DNA of 64,000 nucleotides from Plantago elongata (taxonomy: Eukaryota > Streptophyta > Magnoliopsida > Lamiales > Plantaginaceae), in contig JAYMSP010000137.1 of assembly GCA_036897095.1 (NCBI GenBank), positions 1 through 64,000 on the forward strand. The letters are read 5' to 3'. The position numbers and the translations under genes are program-made. The notes beneath the pieces were generated by a model. That model worked only from the letters and a program-made list of their open reading frames with translations, did no database searches and had not been told where the DNA came from. This document shows, piece by piece, positions 25,901 to 38,200 of the stretch (position 1 is the stretch's first letter; every line of letters begins with the position of its first letter).

Positions 25901-27484
25901 AAACCTTTAACAAGTTTGCAACATAAATTAATGTCACAATCAGTTTTCCATTCAGACAACCAACATGAACAAAGTCACAACAGAAGCCATTCAGTACTAG
26001 AAAACACAACAGGCAATCCAGATAAAAGTTTATAGAAATAAATCAAGGAGCATGGATGGGGTCAATAGAGCTCATAGTGAATCATGAGAATGAAAAGAGC
26101 AAAAAAGAAAGAAAGAAAGAAAAACCATTAAGTTAAGCCTGGCACTTCTTTGACACAATTAGCAGCATGTAGGTTCAATTACTGTGTGGAAAGTATTTTG
26201 AGTGAAGCGTCGACCCCTATGTAGTCATGAATACCAGCGAAAGGCTTTATTACCGTTACGTTTTACACAGGTCAGTCAGACTGTCAGAGCACTACATTGT
26301 GTTACCTCAATTTTCTTGCTGCCCAACATAACCTCTGACTGGATAACTTCGTCGCTAGCAATTAGTGTATGATCCCCTTCAGTCTCTGACACTGCATGAC
26401 TGGTGTGGTCAATCACCAAAGCCGCAGAATCCTATCATATACAGATCAATATCAAACACATTTTCCCAGGATAAATCAAAAGTACACGAGCTCTCTCTAC
26501 CTCATCAAAGTCAACCCCACATTCCACAGCAATATCCCGAATCAATTCTGACGAAGACACATCACCCGCGAGAATCAAATCATGACCAGAATCAACAAAT
26601 TCTAATATAGCTGCAGCATCAATCGACCCTCCAAATCCTAAATTCAATCCAAACGAAGTGTTAATACATCTCCAACTACAAGAAAAACATCAATTACAGA
26701 TACTCGAAACCTGAAATGTACAGATTGTAGATACATTAAAACGAAAAAACTCATAAACCGAAACAAAATGCTAATGCACTACAAATCTCTAGCTAGCTAG
26801 TAAGCTAAATGCAATCACAGACTACTGCATCGTAGATAACGAAAACACGGCAGTGAACAAACACCTACGATCGGCAGCAAAACTCAATTGCAGACTACTA
26901 AATTGTCAAAATTATTGGTGCATGGAAAACTCAGTAAACCGAAACAAAATGCGAACACAATACAAATCTCTACCTAATCAGCTCAGTTTAATAACAGACT
27001 GCTGCATCGTAGATAACGAGAAAACACGGTAGTCGAAACTCAATTGCAAACTACTAAAGCGTCAAAATTATCAGTACGTTGATAAGGAAAAAAACTCAGT
27101 AAACCGAAACAAAATGCTAAGAGAATACAAATCTCTAGCTAATAAACTCAATTTAATCACAGACTACTGCATCATAGACAACGAAAACACGGAAATGAAC
27201 AAGCACTTACGATCGGCAGTGGGGGAGAAGAGAATCGTGGCGTCGTACAGGTACTGTCCGTATCTCTGTAATGCAAGCTTTGGATCGCCGGCGAGCTTGT
27301 AATCGAGATCGAATCCGCGAGTTTCCAGCGACTTGAAGAAGATGGAGTGAGATGATTTGAGCGCGAAATCATCGAGCAAGACCAGAATTCTGCGATCGGT
27401 GGGGTTCTCTTCCGAAAACGATGAGCAGAGAATCGCGAACAGTGGAATGGAAATGCAAATCGTGAGCAGTAATCTACGAAACAT
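22958..27484 (-). CDS. OST48: Oligosaccharyltransferase 48 kDa subunit (OST48/DDOST, WBP1 family)
   Basis: Non-catalytic subunit of the ER oligosaccharyltransferase that adds the Glc3Man9GlcNAc2 glycan to Asn. It has an N-terminal signal peptide ([19 protein letters not shown]), then [16 protein letters not shown] and the GIFT-like domain. About thirteen exons: 27484-27211, about 26640-26497 ([19 protein letters not shown]), 26433-26307, 25650-25596, 25512-25398, 24873-24817, 24747-24705, 24604-24528, 24392-24320, 24211-24086 ([17 protein letters not shown]), 23766-23662 ([19 protein letters not shown]), 23294-23216 ([20 protein letters not shown]) and a last exon from 23095. The final exon should give the C-terminal membrane segment. 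The reading [14 protein letters not shown] fits its place but then runs on to about 22958, longer than the usual short tail, so the C-terminus is uncertain. Total about 465 residues, against about 437 in Arabidopsis by memory. Confidence 0.92.
23826..24030. mobile_element. Complete Stowaway MITE in an OST48 intron
   Basis: 205 bp with clear terminal inverted repeats: left TCCCTCCGTCCCGGTTTGGA, right CCAAACTGGGACGGAGGGAG. TA flanks both ends (24-25 and 31-32 of the respective blocks), the Stowaway/mariner target. The interior is AT-rich with no coding potential. It lies inside the 319-nt intron at 23767-24085, more than half of which it makes up. Confidence 0.92.
26740..27210 (-). repeat. Three-unit diverged tandem repeat filling most of OST48 intron 1
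   Basis: The anchor AAACCGAAACAAAATGC recurs at 26755, 26936 and 27101 (spacing 181 and 165). Shared blocks follow in order: TACAAATCTCTA, AGACT(A/G)CTGCATC(G/A)TAGA, AACGA-AAAACACGG. The third unit runs into the real exon-1 5' splice site at 27210. The first unit contains a related copy of that site near 26868, and the second has lost that part. Confidence 0.9.
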
Positions 27485-29240
27485 GGCGATAGCCGATCAG
27501 ATTAGGGTTTTTGGTCCAGTGAATTGGAGTATTGTTGTTTGATTCAGCTGGCTATTGACTGACTGACACTCTATTGGAGCGTTATTCATTTCTGGTCAGC
27601 TCGACCTTATCTCAAGGCCATCGACATGTCGAAAGTGTGTGTCACGCGCCGCTAATTATTATTTATCGAGTAATATGTATGTTGTAAAACTCAATAAACA
27701 ATAATTATATTTTATTCTCATACTTTATTTACTTTTTACTTAAATTGTATGACTGAGTCTGGAAACTGGATCAGATGGAATACAGCTTCTTCGCATCTTC
27801 GCTCCCGTGTCATAATATTCACACGTAATTTTCTTATTGCTCGCACGATTTATTACAATATACTTATTGAATTTGTCATTTAATACCCAGACTTGTAGTA
27901 TAATATGTACCATTTGGCCATGGTACTGTATATGAGTAGCACTGTAGGATGTCATGAGATTTACTGTCTCGTCCCTTTCAATGAAAACTTGACATGCAGT
28001 TTGAAAATTTGGATTGCAATGTATAATGGTATATATCCATCATCTTTCTTTCAATAAAATAAAAAATTATAGTGTATTTTCATTTTTTTTACTCTAATGT
28101 AATTATAGTCCACTTTATCGTGGACAATATATTATATAAATAATGTATATTGTGGGGGATTTCCTACTTTTGTATTCAAGTCACTCTAATTTACATGTAA
28201 CATTTTTGTTCAACACAAATTCAAATAAACATGTCATTAGCCCATCCATCACAAGTGATGAAAAATACAATTCATCTATATTTTTTTATTCTTTTTCGGT
28301 ACATATATTTTATACTTATAATAATTATATATTAATAAGAAATTCATGAAAAATTGAGTTAAAAAGAATGAATAGATTTATAATAAATATAAATGTGACA
28401 TATCTTTAAAATACAAAATCAACATCATGCCATGTTTCATATAGGAGTATGTTAGCATGTATATCCATGGGCATGAACATGCATGTAAGACATACTTATA
28501 GAAAGTAACAATCAAATTTAATGTAAATTAATAATCATTATAATATTTGATGCAAATACTTACATACAAACATCTGAATCCATTACAGTTAATAAATTTC
28601 AAAATCTCAATAAAATGGTAATTACTATAGTTGGAGTAAAGTGCAATAAACAATTCTTGTACGCACGATAAACTTCAACAGAATGATTGTATGTGTCACG
28701 ACCTGACACATTTACAAAAAAGACAAAAATAATGGTGTATCATGTACGGTGAAAGTCACGTAAATGTTGTGCGCGTGAGATAAGAAAAAATTCCTCCATT
28801 ACCTAATTTGAGTCCGATCCACTTCCGTTGTCTACTTCCTTTTCCCGTGCAGAGGTTTCATATCTCCATCATAGTATAAAATTGCAGACTAGTGTCACTC
28901 AACCAAATTGTCCTACTCATTGCGTCACATTTGCCTTTCCTCTTTCGTCCAATTGTACCACCAATTCAACCCTAGGAAGCCAAAAAACCTCACTACAGTT
29001 CAATTCCGCAAACATTTGTTTCAGGTATTAGATCGATTGATTTTACTCTTTTGAGGTAATTTCTAAGCTATGTAAGTGATGATTTGAACTGATTAACGGT
29101 TTTACGGAGATGAATTAGTGATTAATCATGTTGACTAATGGTTTGGTGTTATGTTGTGTTCAGTATGGCTGTGGAGGTCTGTGTGTTGGGTGATTGAGCC
29201 GGAATTTTGTGCAGGAAGGGAGTAAGGAAGCGAGTTACTG
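27485..29240. other. Divergent intergenic region and MED13 leader
   Basis: Separates OST48 (-) from MED13 (+). The MED13 leader probably covers about 28830-29240, with a donor CAG|GTATTA near 29023 and acceptors near 29162 or 29214. A 67-codon open frame at 28828-29031 starts inside that region and could be an upstream ORF if transcribed, but it has no family. The rest is AT-rich without recognisable features. Confidence 0.45.
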
Positions 29241-32200
29241 ATGTGGACCAATGTTTTCAAAATCGTGAGTGAATTTCGATTTCTGCTGTGTAATATCTTA
29301 TTATTTGAGCTTGGTTTGTTTGTTAGTTATCTCGGTTTCGATGTAATGAAGAGGAGGCTGGATTGTTATGTTTTATTATTTATGGATCCCGTTCATTTTA
29401 GTTGCTTAGACTGAATCCGATAAATTGTTTCTAGATATAAATGTGTTTTCTGCTCTGTTGTACGTGCAATTTGGGAGTCTGAATTATTAGTTTGTTGATT
29501 TTTTCCATGCTGCTCTGCTGTGATGGAGAGGACATTGGACTGATATTTCATGTTAATTATGATTCCCATCAAGTTTTTTTCTGTCGTATATTTGTGTGCT
29601 TTAGAATAGAGAGGTGTTAGCATTTCCCTTTTCCACACATCATGTGAGCAGGATAGCTTTAGGTGTACTAAGCATTTGAAAATGGGATGAAACATAAATC
29701 TGCAAGATCAGCTATATTTGCCACAAAGATTGGCCTTTATGAATATCTGTGAGCTTTACCCAGAGAACATAATTCCCTTTCACTAAACTAAGAAATATAA
29801 ATATCTTATTATAGCTGTGGAGTGAATTGGAAACCACTCACCTAGCTGATTAGTGCCAGTAAACCCTGGCAAAGTACTTTGGGTTGGAGATTCATGCTAA
29901 TTTTCAATTATAAGATTGCATAGGTAGTGTTATATTTCGTTGAAACTGATATTTGTGCTATTTTCATCTGTTTTTTTTTCCCTTATCAAGTGTTGCATGT
30001 GAATTGATTTCAACCTTTTGCAGGCTGGTCTGCATCAGATATCATGGTTTCAGTTTCTACCTCTTGAAGTTGATTTCAGTACTCTTCCTGATAAGAGGTT
30101 GGTCTAGTTTTGATATCCTCAATGCGTGAATCATTCTAGTTGAAATTATTGGAATGAAAGGTTGCTAAAGGAACTCTACTCTTTAAACGTCCTTGTTCAC
30201 CATATAGCTTGTGTAGGAACGACAATTGTGGTTCCTTTAGTTAGAGGGATTCTGACTTATCTTAGTCCTTTTTTCTCTTACGTGAAAATTTGCTGGGCTG
30301 GCAGTCACAAAGTGTCATTGATAACACTGTTCCCTTGCCTCCAGCTCTAGATTTAATATTCCTTGCACAGCTACAGCTACCACATTTCTATTTTTACTAT
30401 ATGGACCTCAACTCATAGATTTTTGCAAATTCTCCTGTTTCACTGTACGTGTAGTGTGAAAGTGGACCAGAAAGATGTTGCCACTTATCTGGTGCTTTCG
30501 GCTCATCTGCAACTGCAAAAGGAAGGATTTCTCAGCACGTGGACCAACTCTTTTGTTGGACCCTGGGATCCTTCACAGGGCTTACACAATCCAGGTAAAG
30601 ATCATATTTGGCTTTATAAATGAGACGCAGTAAATCCTGTATTTGTCTAACTTTTCTGTACTCACTGCACAGATGAAAAAATCAAGCTTTGGCTTTTTCT
30701 TCCGGGACAACATTCAACAGTTGTCGAGAAGGCACAACTTGCCATAAATAGATTGAGAGGTTACTTATACCTTTAATAGATTTGATATAGATCAGTTGTT
30801 CAAACTTTATTGGTTTCATGATAATGATATGACAAACTAGTGGATTTGATTTCTTAGTTAACTTTTGGTCTTTTACAAGACAGTTCTTGCTTCTGGGCTC
30901 TGGGTGGCTCCTGGTGACTCTGAAGAAGTTTCTTCTGCATTATCCCAGGCTTTAAGAAACTGCATAGAAAGGTCTGTCATGAATTTATTGTGACCAGCTG
31001 ATACCTGCAAACATTAACTGATGGTGCCTTCATTTCATTTGACAGAGCTCTCAGAGGGCTTTCATATATAAGATTTGGAGATGTATTTTCAAAATATCAT
31101 CCATCCACGAGTAATGAAGAATTATTCAGGTCTGGTTCTTTGTGGTGTGGAAGCTGTCTTCCTATCTTTATTTTGATATATTTTGTTGTTCCTGGGATTT
31201 GTTGGTCTTTAGTGACAAAACTAGATTTCTGAATGTTTAAATGTGTCCTAAAGTGAATTTCTCTGTCCTAAAGAAGAATTTCTCTGTAATTTGAACACTT
31301 ATCATGCATATGCCTGTATACATCTCGGGGACAGCTTACGTAAAATTTACTATACTTCCCCCAGTTCCTTAACTTTCCACTTTCACCCCATGAAATAGCC
31401 ATGAACTTGTGCTGTTGCAAATTAAAGGATGGTTTTGGTAATGTATACTGCTCTTATTTTTCTTATGTCGGTAATGTATGCTGCTCATTATGTTCTTTTG
31501 TTGTCTTGCAGGAAGGGCCAGCTTGTGACTGAATTCATCTTTACCGCAACAGAAGAAGCAATTTTCGTTCATGTTATTGTATCTTCTAAGTATGTCTTCA
31601 TTCTCAAATCTCAAATAGTTCTTGAATATTTTATTAGCCTTTTAGGGCACTGTAGTAGAACAAGCTATGTTCTGGACACAACTGCAATCATTATAATTGC
31701 AATTAATGGATACAATTTCCCCCCTGACAGGCATGTCCGTGCGCTTTCAGCTGGGGACATCGAACCATTGCTCAGCCAATCTCGTGGACATTCAAATAAC
31801 AGAGTTTCAGGTCTGTAGTTATAAGCATCTAATGTCATTAACATATCAGGCTTGCATGCTTCTGTGTCTTCTTTCTCCTTGAATATGTTACTCGGTGGAC
31901 TTATAGACTGTCTGCTAGCCCTCATATTAGCTCAGTTAGGTTATTGTATTGGACTGCACCCCTTATTTAACATTTCAAAATACGTGAGAGTGCAATGACA
32001 GTATATGTTTCTCAAAAAATAAATAAAAAATGACAGTATATGTAGGCCTCAGCTGACAACGAAGAGCATCTCAGTTGTTAATACGTTTCACCTCCAACCA
32101 ATAGGTTGGGGGTTCGAGTCACCTTTGCCGTTTCAAAAAAATATGTAGGCCTCAGCTTTTATGGCTTTGTACATGTGCATTTGGCATGAGGCTTGTGATC

Positions 32201-35200
32201 AGAATTTTATACAGAAATTTAAGCATGGATCAATGAACTTAATCTTGGTGACAGAATTGTGAACAGAACATTTATTTAAAAAAGTAAATGAACACAAGCT
32301 ACATATGGCCAAATAAGAATAAAAGTGACAAAAACTATATCAGTTACACAGACATAAAATTTCTAGCTACAGTGTATTAAACCACACGGTAAAGTTATTG
32401 TGTGATACAGTGTATCAAACCACACGGTAAATTTCTACCAATGATCTGGAGTTTGTTTCTGTATCTCTCTGAATGTACATGGTATAGTTGGTCATTCAGT
32501 TGAAAGGCCCTACAAGCTTGATTTACTGAAAACCTACAATTGTTTGTAGCTATCGTTGCCCCTCACGGGATGCGGGGGAAACTCACAGGCTGCTGTCCAG
32601 GTGATCTTGTGAAGCAAGTCTATATGAGGTTAGATGAGCTATGCACTTCAGAGTTGTATCTTCAAATTTCCGCAGACGTCTGGACTTGTCTGTTAATATT
32701 ATCTCTTAAACAAACTTGTATCATTCTGTGTCCTCTTTTTGTTGGTCTTCATTTCTATTCTTCCAGTCAAACTAGCTTATTTTCTTTTTTGCTTGTAAAG
32801 TTTGAATGTTTCTTTGTCCACCTTCTGACAGCTCTGGCAAGTTTAGTGGTCCAAACGGAATAGTTGGTCTTCCCTACCATGTTGCTCAAGGATCTGGATT
32901 GAGTGGTAAACTGAGGGGACAAAATTGCTATGTTGAAGTGACTCTTGGTTGTCATGATAAGATGGCAGAACAAAATGTACAGTCGCCTAATAATGTTTGT
33001 CAGCCACATGTAGACTCCACGGCTGCAAGGGGTACTCAGAAGGAGCTGTCAGAGAAGATGGCATTTTGTGATAAAATGTTTGTTTATCCTGCAGAAGCTG
33101 TACTTGTTCCAGTTATGCAGTCATCTTTTGCTCGATCTTCTCTCAAGCGGTATTATTTTATAATTTAAAATTCTGAGTGCATACTTCTGTTTATGAATGA
33201 CACTTGGTTGCATAGTGGTATTGTGAATCCATTTTATATATTGGTTAAGCTTTATGCTCTGATGGTTATGATGTTGCGATATATCACTGTGAGTGAACTA
33301 GAAGATAATGACTAGAAATGAGATTCACTAATGTTTTCCATCGCCTCTCATCTTATCCTCATCAAGCAGCACTATACTTGTTCTATTTCTACTCCGGTTG
33401 CTCCTCATGATCACTTTTTCAGGCAAACTTGTGCTGTGCTTATAATTGCCTCCAGATTTCAATTGAACTGGGATTCAGATACATGCATTGTTTATTAATT
33501 ATGATTGATTGCTACATGTTGTCCTGTGGTTATAGTTGTTAGCATAGATATAATTCTTATATTTGAAATGGTCACAATTCTTTGGCCTAAGAAAATTTCT
33601 ATTGAATTTTAAAACCATAACAATTTCATGAACAATTCATCTGCAAATAACAAGCTAACATGCGACATGATTGGAGTAATTTGCTGGTATACTGACTTTT
33701 CATTGGAATTAACTTCAGATTCTGGCTGCAAAATTGGGTTGGCCCGTCATTGGTGGGTTCATCACTTTTCATGCATGGGTTAGTCAAGAAAGTTACCATA
33801 TCATTATGTCATTTGTTCTTTGTGTTTTAGATGAATTGTTGAGTTAGTTCTTTTAGTTTTGATGTTGACAGTGACGATGCGGTTGATTCGAAGGGTGGAT
33901 ATTCACTTGAACGGAGTGGAACTCGATCAAAGAATGAGTATCGTAGCAGTAGCAACAGTAATAGTAGTAGTAATAGTAGCATAAGTGGATCCTCCAGTGA
34001 AATTGATCAGAGTTCTATGGGAGCTGGTGATCTAGAAGCAGATGCGGATTCATTTATGTCCAGACAATCTGGTTTATCTTCTCTTGGTCAGAATAACGGC
34101 ATCCAGTCGGTATTGCTTCTAACTATATTAATTTACTTGGTAAATAATGGATGGTACTTGCTTCTATTCTATATTCGCTCTCTGCACAAAAGTGTGATAC
34201 AGCATGATAGGAAGCTGCCCCCTTACTCCCCCCCTTCCTGAATAATGATAATATGACACCTTGTGCACTAAATAATATTGAAACAACTGAACGGCCATTT
34301 GCTCCAGATTTCACATCCTCTAGGCTTGTATCAGTTATTGTGCATCCTGTCTCTACTTGCGTAGAATGTCCAAAGAGAATTCATGTTTTCTGTTTAAATG
34401 CATGTGTTTGGCAACCATGTACCTTGTGATGCGCTTTTCAAAGTTTCAATGGTGAATGTTGTATAGATGATGTTATCCACTTTATGAATTATGATTCCTT
34501 TTGAACTGGCTTCTCATTGCAAATGACACGATTGGGGAAATCTTTCATTTTCTGCCTGAACATATGCTAGAGCTAGGTAGTTTATTTGCGATAAGCTCTT
34601 CACGACTAAGCTTTATCCTATTGTTGACACGTAAAATTATAGGGATAATTCTTTCTTAGTTAATAATTTAGGAAATTCACAAAATAAGAAAAGAGGACCC
34701 AAAGATCTTACTTGTGCTTGCAGGGTCCTAAGAGACCACGCACCGGAACATCAGACGGTCAAGCTGGTATGGTTTTAAATCCTTCGATGAGTGAGTATGG
34801 TACTATGGAAGTCAACAATATGACTGGGACTGCAAATGATCAAATCGGTCGCTGGGGATGGGACGATGACGATAAAGGGATGGGAATGGATATCAAAGCA
34901 TTGCTATCAGAATTTGGTGACTTTGGCGACTTTTTTGAGGATGATGTTTTGCCTTTTGGGGAGGTAATTCTCGTCTTCTTGCTTAATAGAGTGAATCTTC
35001 TTCTGTTAATTTAATGACATTTCAAGTCAATGGTTATGCTTGTGGAATATAATGCTAACAGACTTTGTAGAAGAAGAAAATAAATATTAGGCTGTCAATT
35101 TTCTTAGTTTGGAATTTGGATAGTTGTTACTTGTTAATAAGAAGAAACTCAAAGTAGACACAATAGAGCTGCTCAATTGACTGTCAATTCCACGGAAAAT

Positions 35201-38200
35201 AGAAAATACATCAAGAGGACAACATAGTCATGGTCTATTCTGCTTAATACTTAATTGATTCATTTGGTATTGGCCGTCGTGAGTGGACCTTTCCTATATG
35301 GTGCTGATTATTTTTACATATTCTTATGGTCCAATATTCTATTCACTTGAATTGGTTCTCAATGGAACCTATGACACCGCCACCATCCTCCCTTAAGTGG
35401 AGATTGAAATAAAAGAAAAAAAGAAAAATCACTATGGTCAAATTTCTGTTGTATCATATGTTGGGGTCGCAACTCCCGGCTCATTTTATAATTCACGTTG
35501 AAAGAACAAATGTTTATTAAGCAGTAGTGACAATTCGAATTCCTTGTTTCTCATGTAGCCTGCTAACTGAGGCTTCCCATGTTTACCTTTGTTTTCCGTA
35601 CAGTTCTCCTATGGTTGATATATAATTATTTTTGTTGTGTGATAAAGCCTCCAGGAACTGCAGAGTCTCAAGCTCTCATATTTTCTGCAACTGATGGTGG
35701 AGATTTAGGCAGCCCTAACAATTCAATGATGGATGTCTCAGATCAGATGCTTTTGCCACCAAGTTTCCCAACTTTTGGTAGTATCAATCACCCACCTGCT
35801 CCTACTTCTGTGGAAGATATATCTAGTAAATATCAAGAAGGAACAAAAAGCTCTGCTTCTGGTCAAGTTACTTTCACCCAGTCATCTTTTAGTGGCGAGT
35901 TTGATAATGTTGTCAAGGCTGAAGCACTGATGTCCTTTGCCCCCGAGTACGGGGCTGTCGAAGCCCCCAAGAGCGAGATTTCCTCGGTGATCTTCCGAAG
36001 CCCATATGTCCCAAGTTCTAGGAAAGTGGATTCTGCTTCTAAATCAACCACTTATTTGTATTCTGCAACTCCACCTTCTTCTCCTTGCTTTGCTGAATCG
36101 GATGAGAAGTCTGGTGTGCCTGTGGGTCTGAAAGTATCTACAGAAAGAAACAACACCAGTTCTACCTTTCTAAATTCAAACAAACATTTATCACATTCTG
36201 AAAGAGGGAAACAAGTTGATAGGAGTTACAATAGCTACTCTAGAGTTGAGGATCGAGTTGAATCATCTCAATTCTCTAATAACAAACCTGTCTCAGATAA
36301 AGCTTCTGACTCTCATGGGGGAGATAATTTTCTTCCAACTTCAAGGATTTCTCTCGCTACTGAAGTTGAATGCCTTTTGTGCCAAACTTCCATGTGCAGG
36401 CTACGGCACACACTATTGTCTTCCCGCAACCTTTCACCTTCTGGCTTCATTGGATTGACTGGAAATAGTGCCCCTAACCAGTCCCACTTTGATTCTAGTA
36501 ATATGGGGGAGGCTATTTCAAGAAAATCTGATCTGAAAAAGAAAGAAATCATTCCAGTTAGGATAGCTGGTGATACAGATGTAGCAATACTGGATGGGCC
36601 CTCAAGTGCTCCTGTAGGAGTTTGGCGATCTGTTGGAATGGTTAAAGGTTCCAAGACAAGTGCACCAATGGAAGTTTGCCAACCCATATCACATAATTCA
36701 TTCGTTGATGAAAGCATGCTTTCTTATGGACTTAGACAGCCTCTTCAGGAACTCCTTGATGGTGTTGCTATTCTGGTTCAGCAAGCTACTTCATTTGTGG
36801 ACGTGTCTCTGGATGCTGATTGTGGTGATGGTCCGTATGGCTGGCTTGCACTTCAAGAGCAGTGGAGGCGTGGATTTTCTTGTGGACCTTCTATGGTACA
36901 TGCTGGTTGTGGGGGAGTTTTGGCTTCTTCTCATTCACTAGATATTGCAGGCGTTGAGCTTGTTGATCCACTATCAGACGACGTAATGTCCCTCTGGTTG
37001 ATCTATTGAGAATGAACATTTGACTTTATTTATGCTGTGTGTTTTACTGTTTCGTCCTGTGACAGTTTTCTGATAGAATATGATGGTTCTTAGAAGTTGT
37101 ATTTTATGTTTTTTCAGGTTCAAGCATCTTCAATAATTAGTTTGCTTCAAACAGACATAAGAGCAGCTCTAAAGTCTGCATTCAGCAGTGTAGATGGTCC
37201 ACTGTCTGTTACTGATTGGTGTAGAGGTCGTAGCTCATCCAATGAATCAGGACTGGCTTATGATGGATTTTCTGCTGAATCTACTGCAAGTGCAAGTGAA
37301 TGTCGTGATTCTTCTAGCACAGCAACTCTAGTTGGAGAGCCCATGAGCCCGTCTTTGTCTTCTGGTCCCGTGTCTTCTCTAAAATGTACGATTTTCCAGT
37401 TCTGCAATCTAATTATTTCTAACCACATACTACATGCTGGACACTCATGTAGTTTCTATTTCAGCTGATGGAACCCGAAGCCATGAAGTTGGTGAAAGGC
37501 GAATGAACATGTACACTAATTTATCAGACTCCGACCAGCAACAGTCCTCACGGTCTCGACACACACTTTCTGTTGTCCCATTTCCTTCCGTACTTGTTGG
37601 GTATGCACTGTTCAGATATAACTTTTGTTTCAGTCGTACCATATATTTTTGTTCTTTATATACCTTGTGCATACCCAGTCTGACTACATGTCTGCAATGG
37701 AGATTTATATTGTTTGTAACTTGCCTACTTGATTGCATGCTCGTTTGTTTTCATGCACATGTAGAGGTTGATAGAAAAACAAGTGGGTGTTTAGGTGCTG
37801 CACATTGACCTGAATTTTAGTAAGAGAACAAGTAGTCAGCTTGGAGGGGTTTGATGCATATGTTAACATTAGCTTATGGAGATTCCTTATACAACACACT
37901 CGTCTCCCTCAAGCTGAAGCTCTTTGTTGTGCGCTGTGCTAACACACTGAGTTTTGTGCCACCAGAAGTTGTGGTGGTAGTCACAGAATCTGTTAGTAGG
38001 TTTATGGGAGAGTCAACTCCGTCTCCAAGATGCATAGGCGGATACCAGTGAGAAATAAAAAAAATAAATAAATCACGGACTGGGAAACAAGGATAATATT
38101 TCAACTCGATGGTTGCATGACTGTCTAAGTACTTCAAATCCGTGGTGTTTGGCGTCCACAATTCCAAAATTGCAGAGTAGATGTCAAGCTACTATTAGTG

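Noticed and set aside
28828-29031. 67-codon frame upstream of MED13
   Set aside because: Probably part of the MED13 leader. Could be an upstream ORF, but nothing supports translation.
31930-31970. Possible tRNA gene (TTAGCTCAGTTAGG stretch)
   Set aside because: An A-box-like piece only. No B box or cloverleaf follows, so at most a relic of a tRNA-derived sequence.
37851-38051. 66-codon frame inside a MED13 intron
   Set aside because: The flanking MED13 exons join in phase without it (VLVG|YQDDW), so it is intronic.
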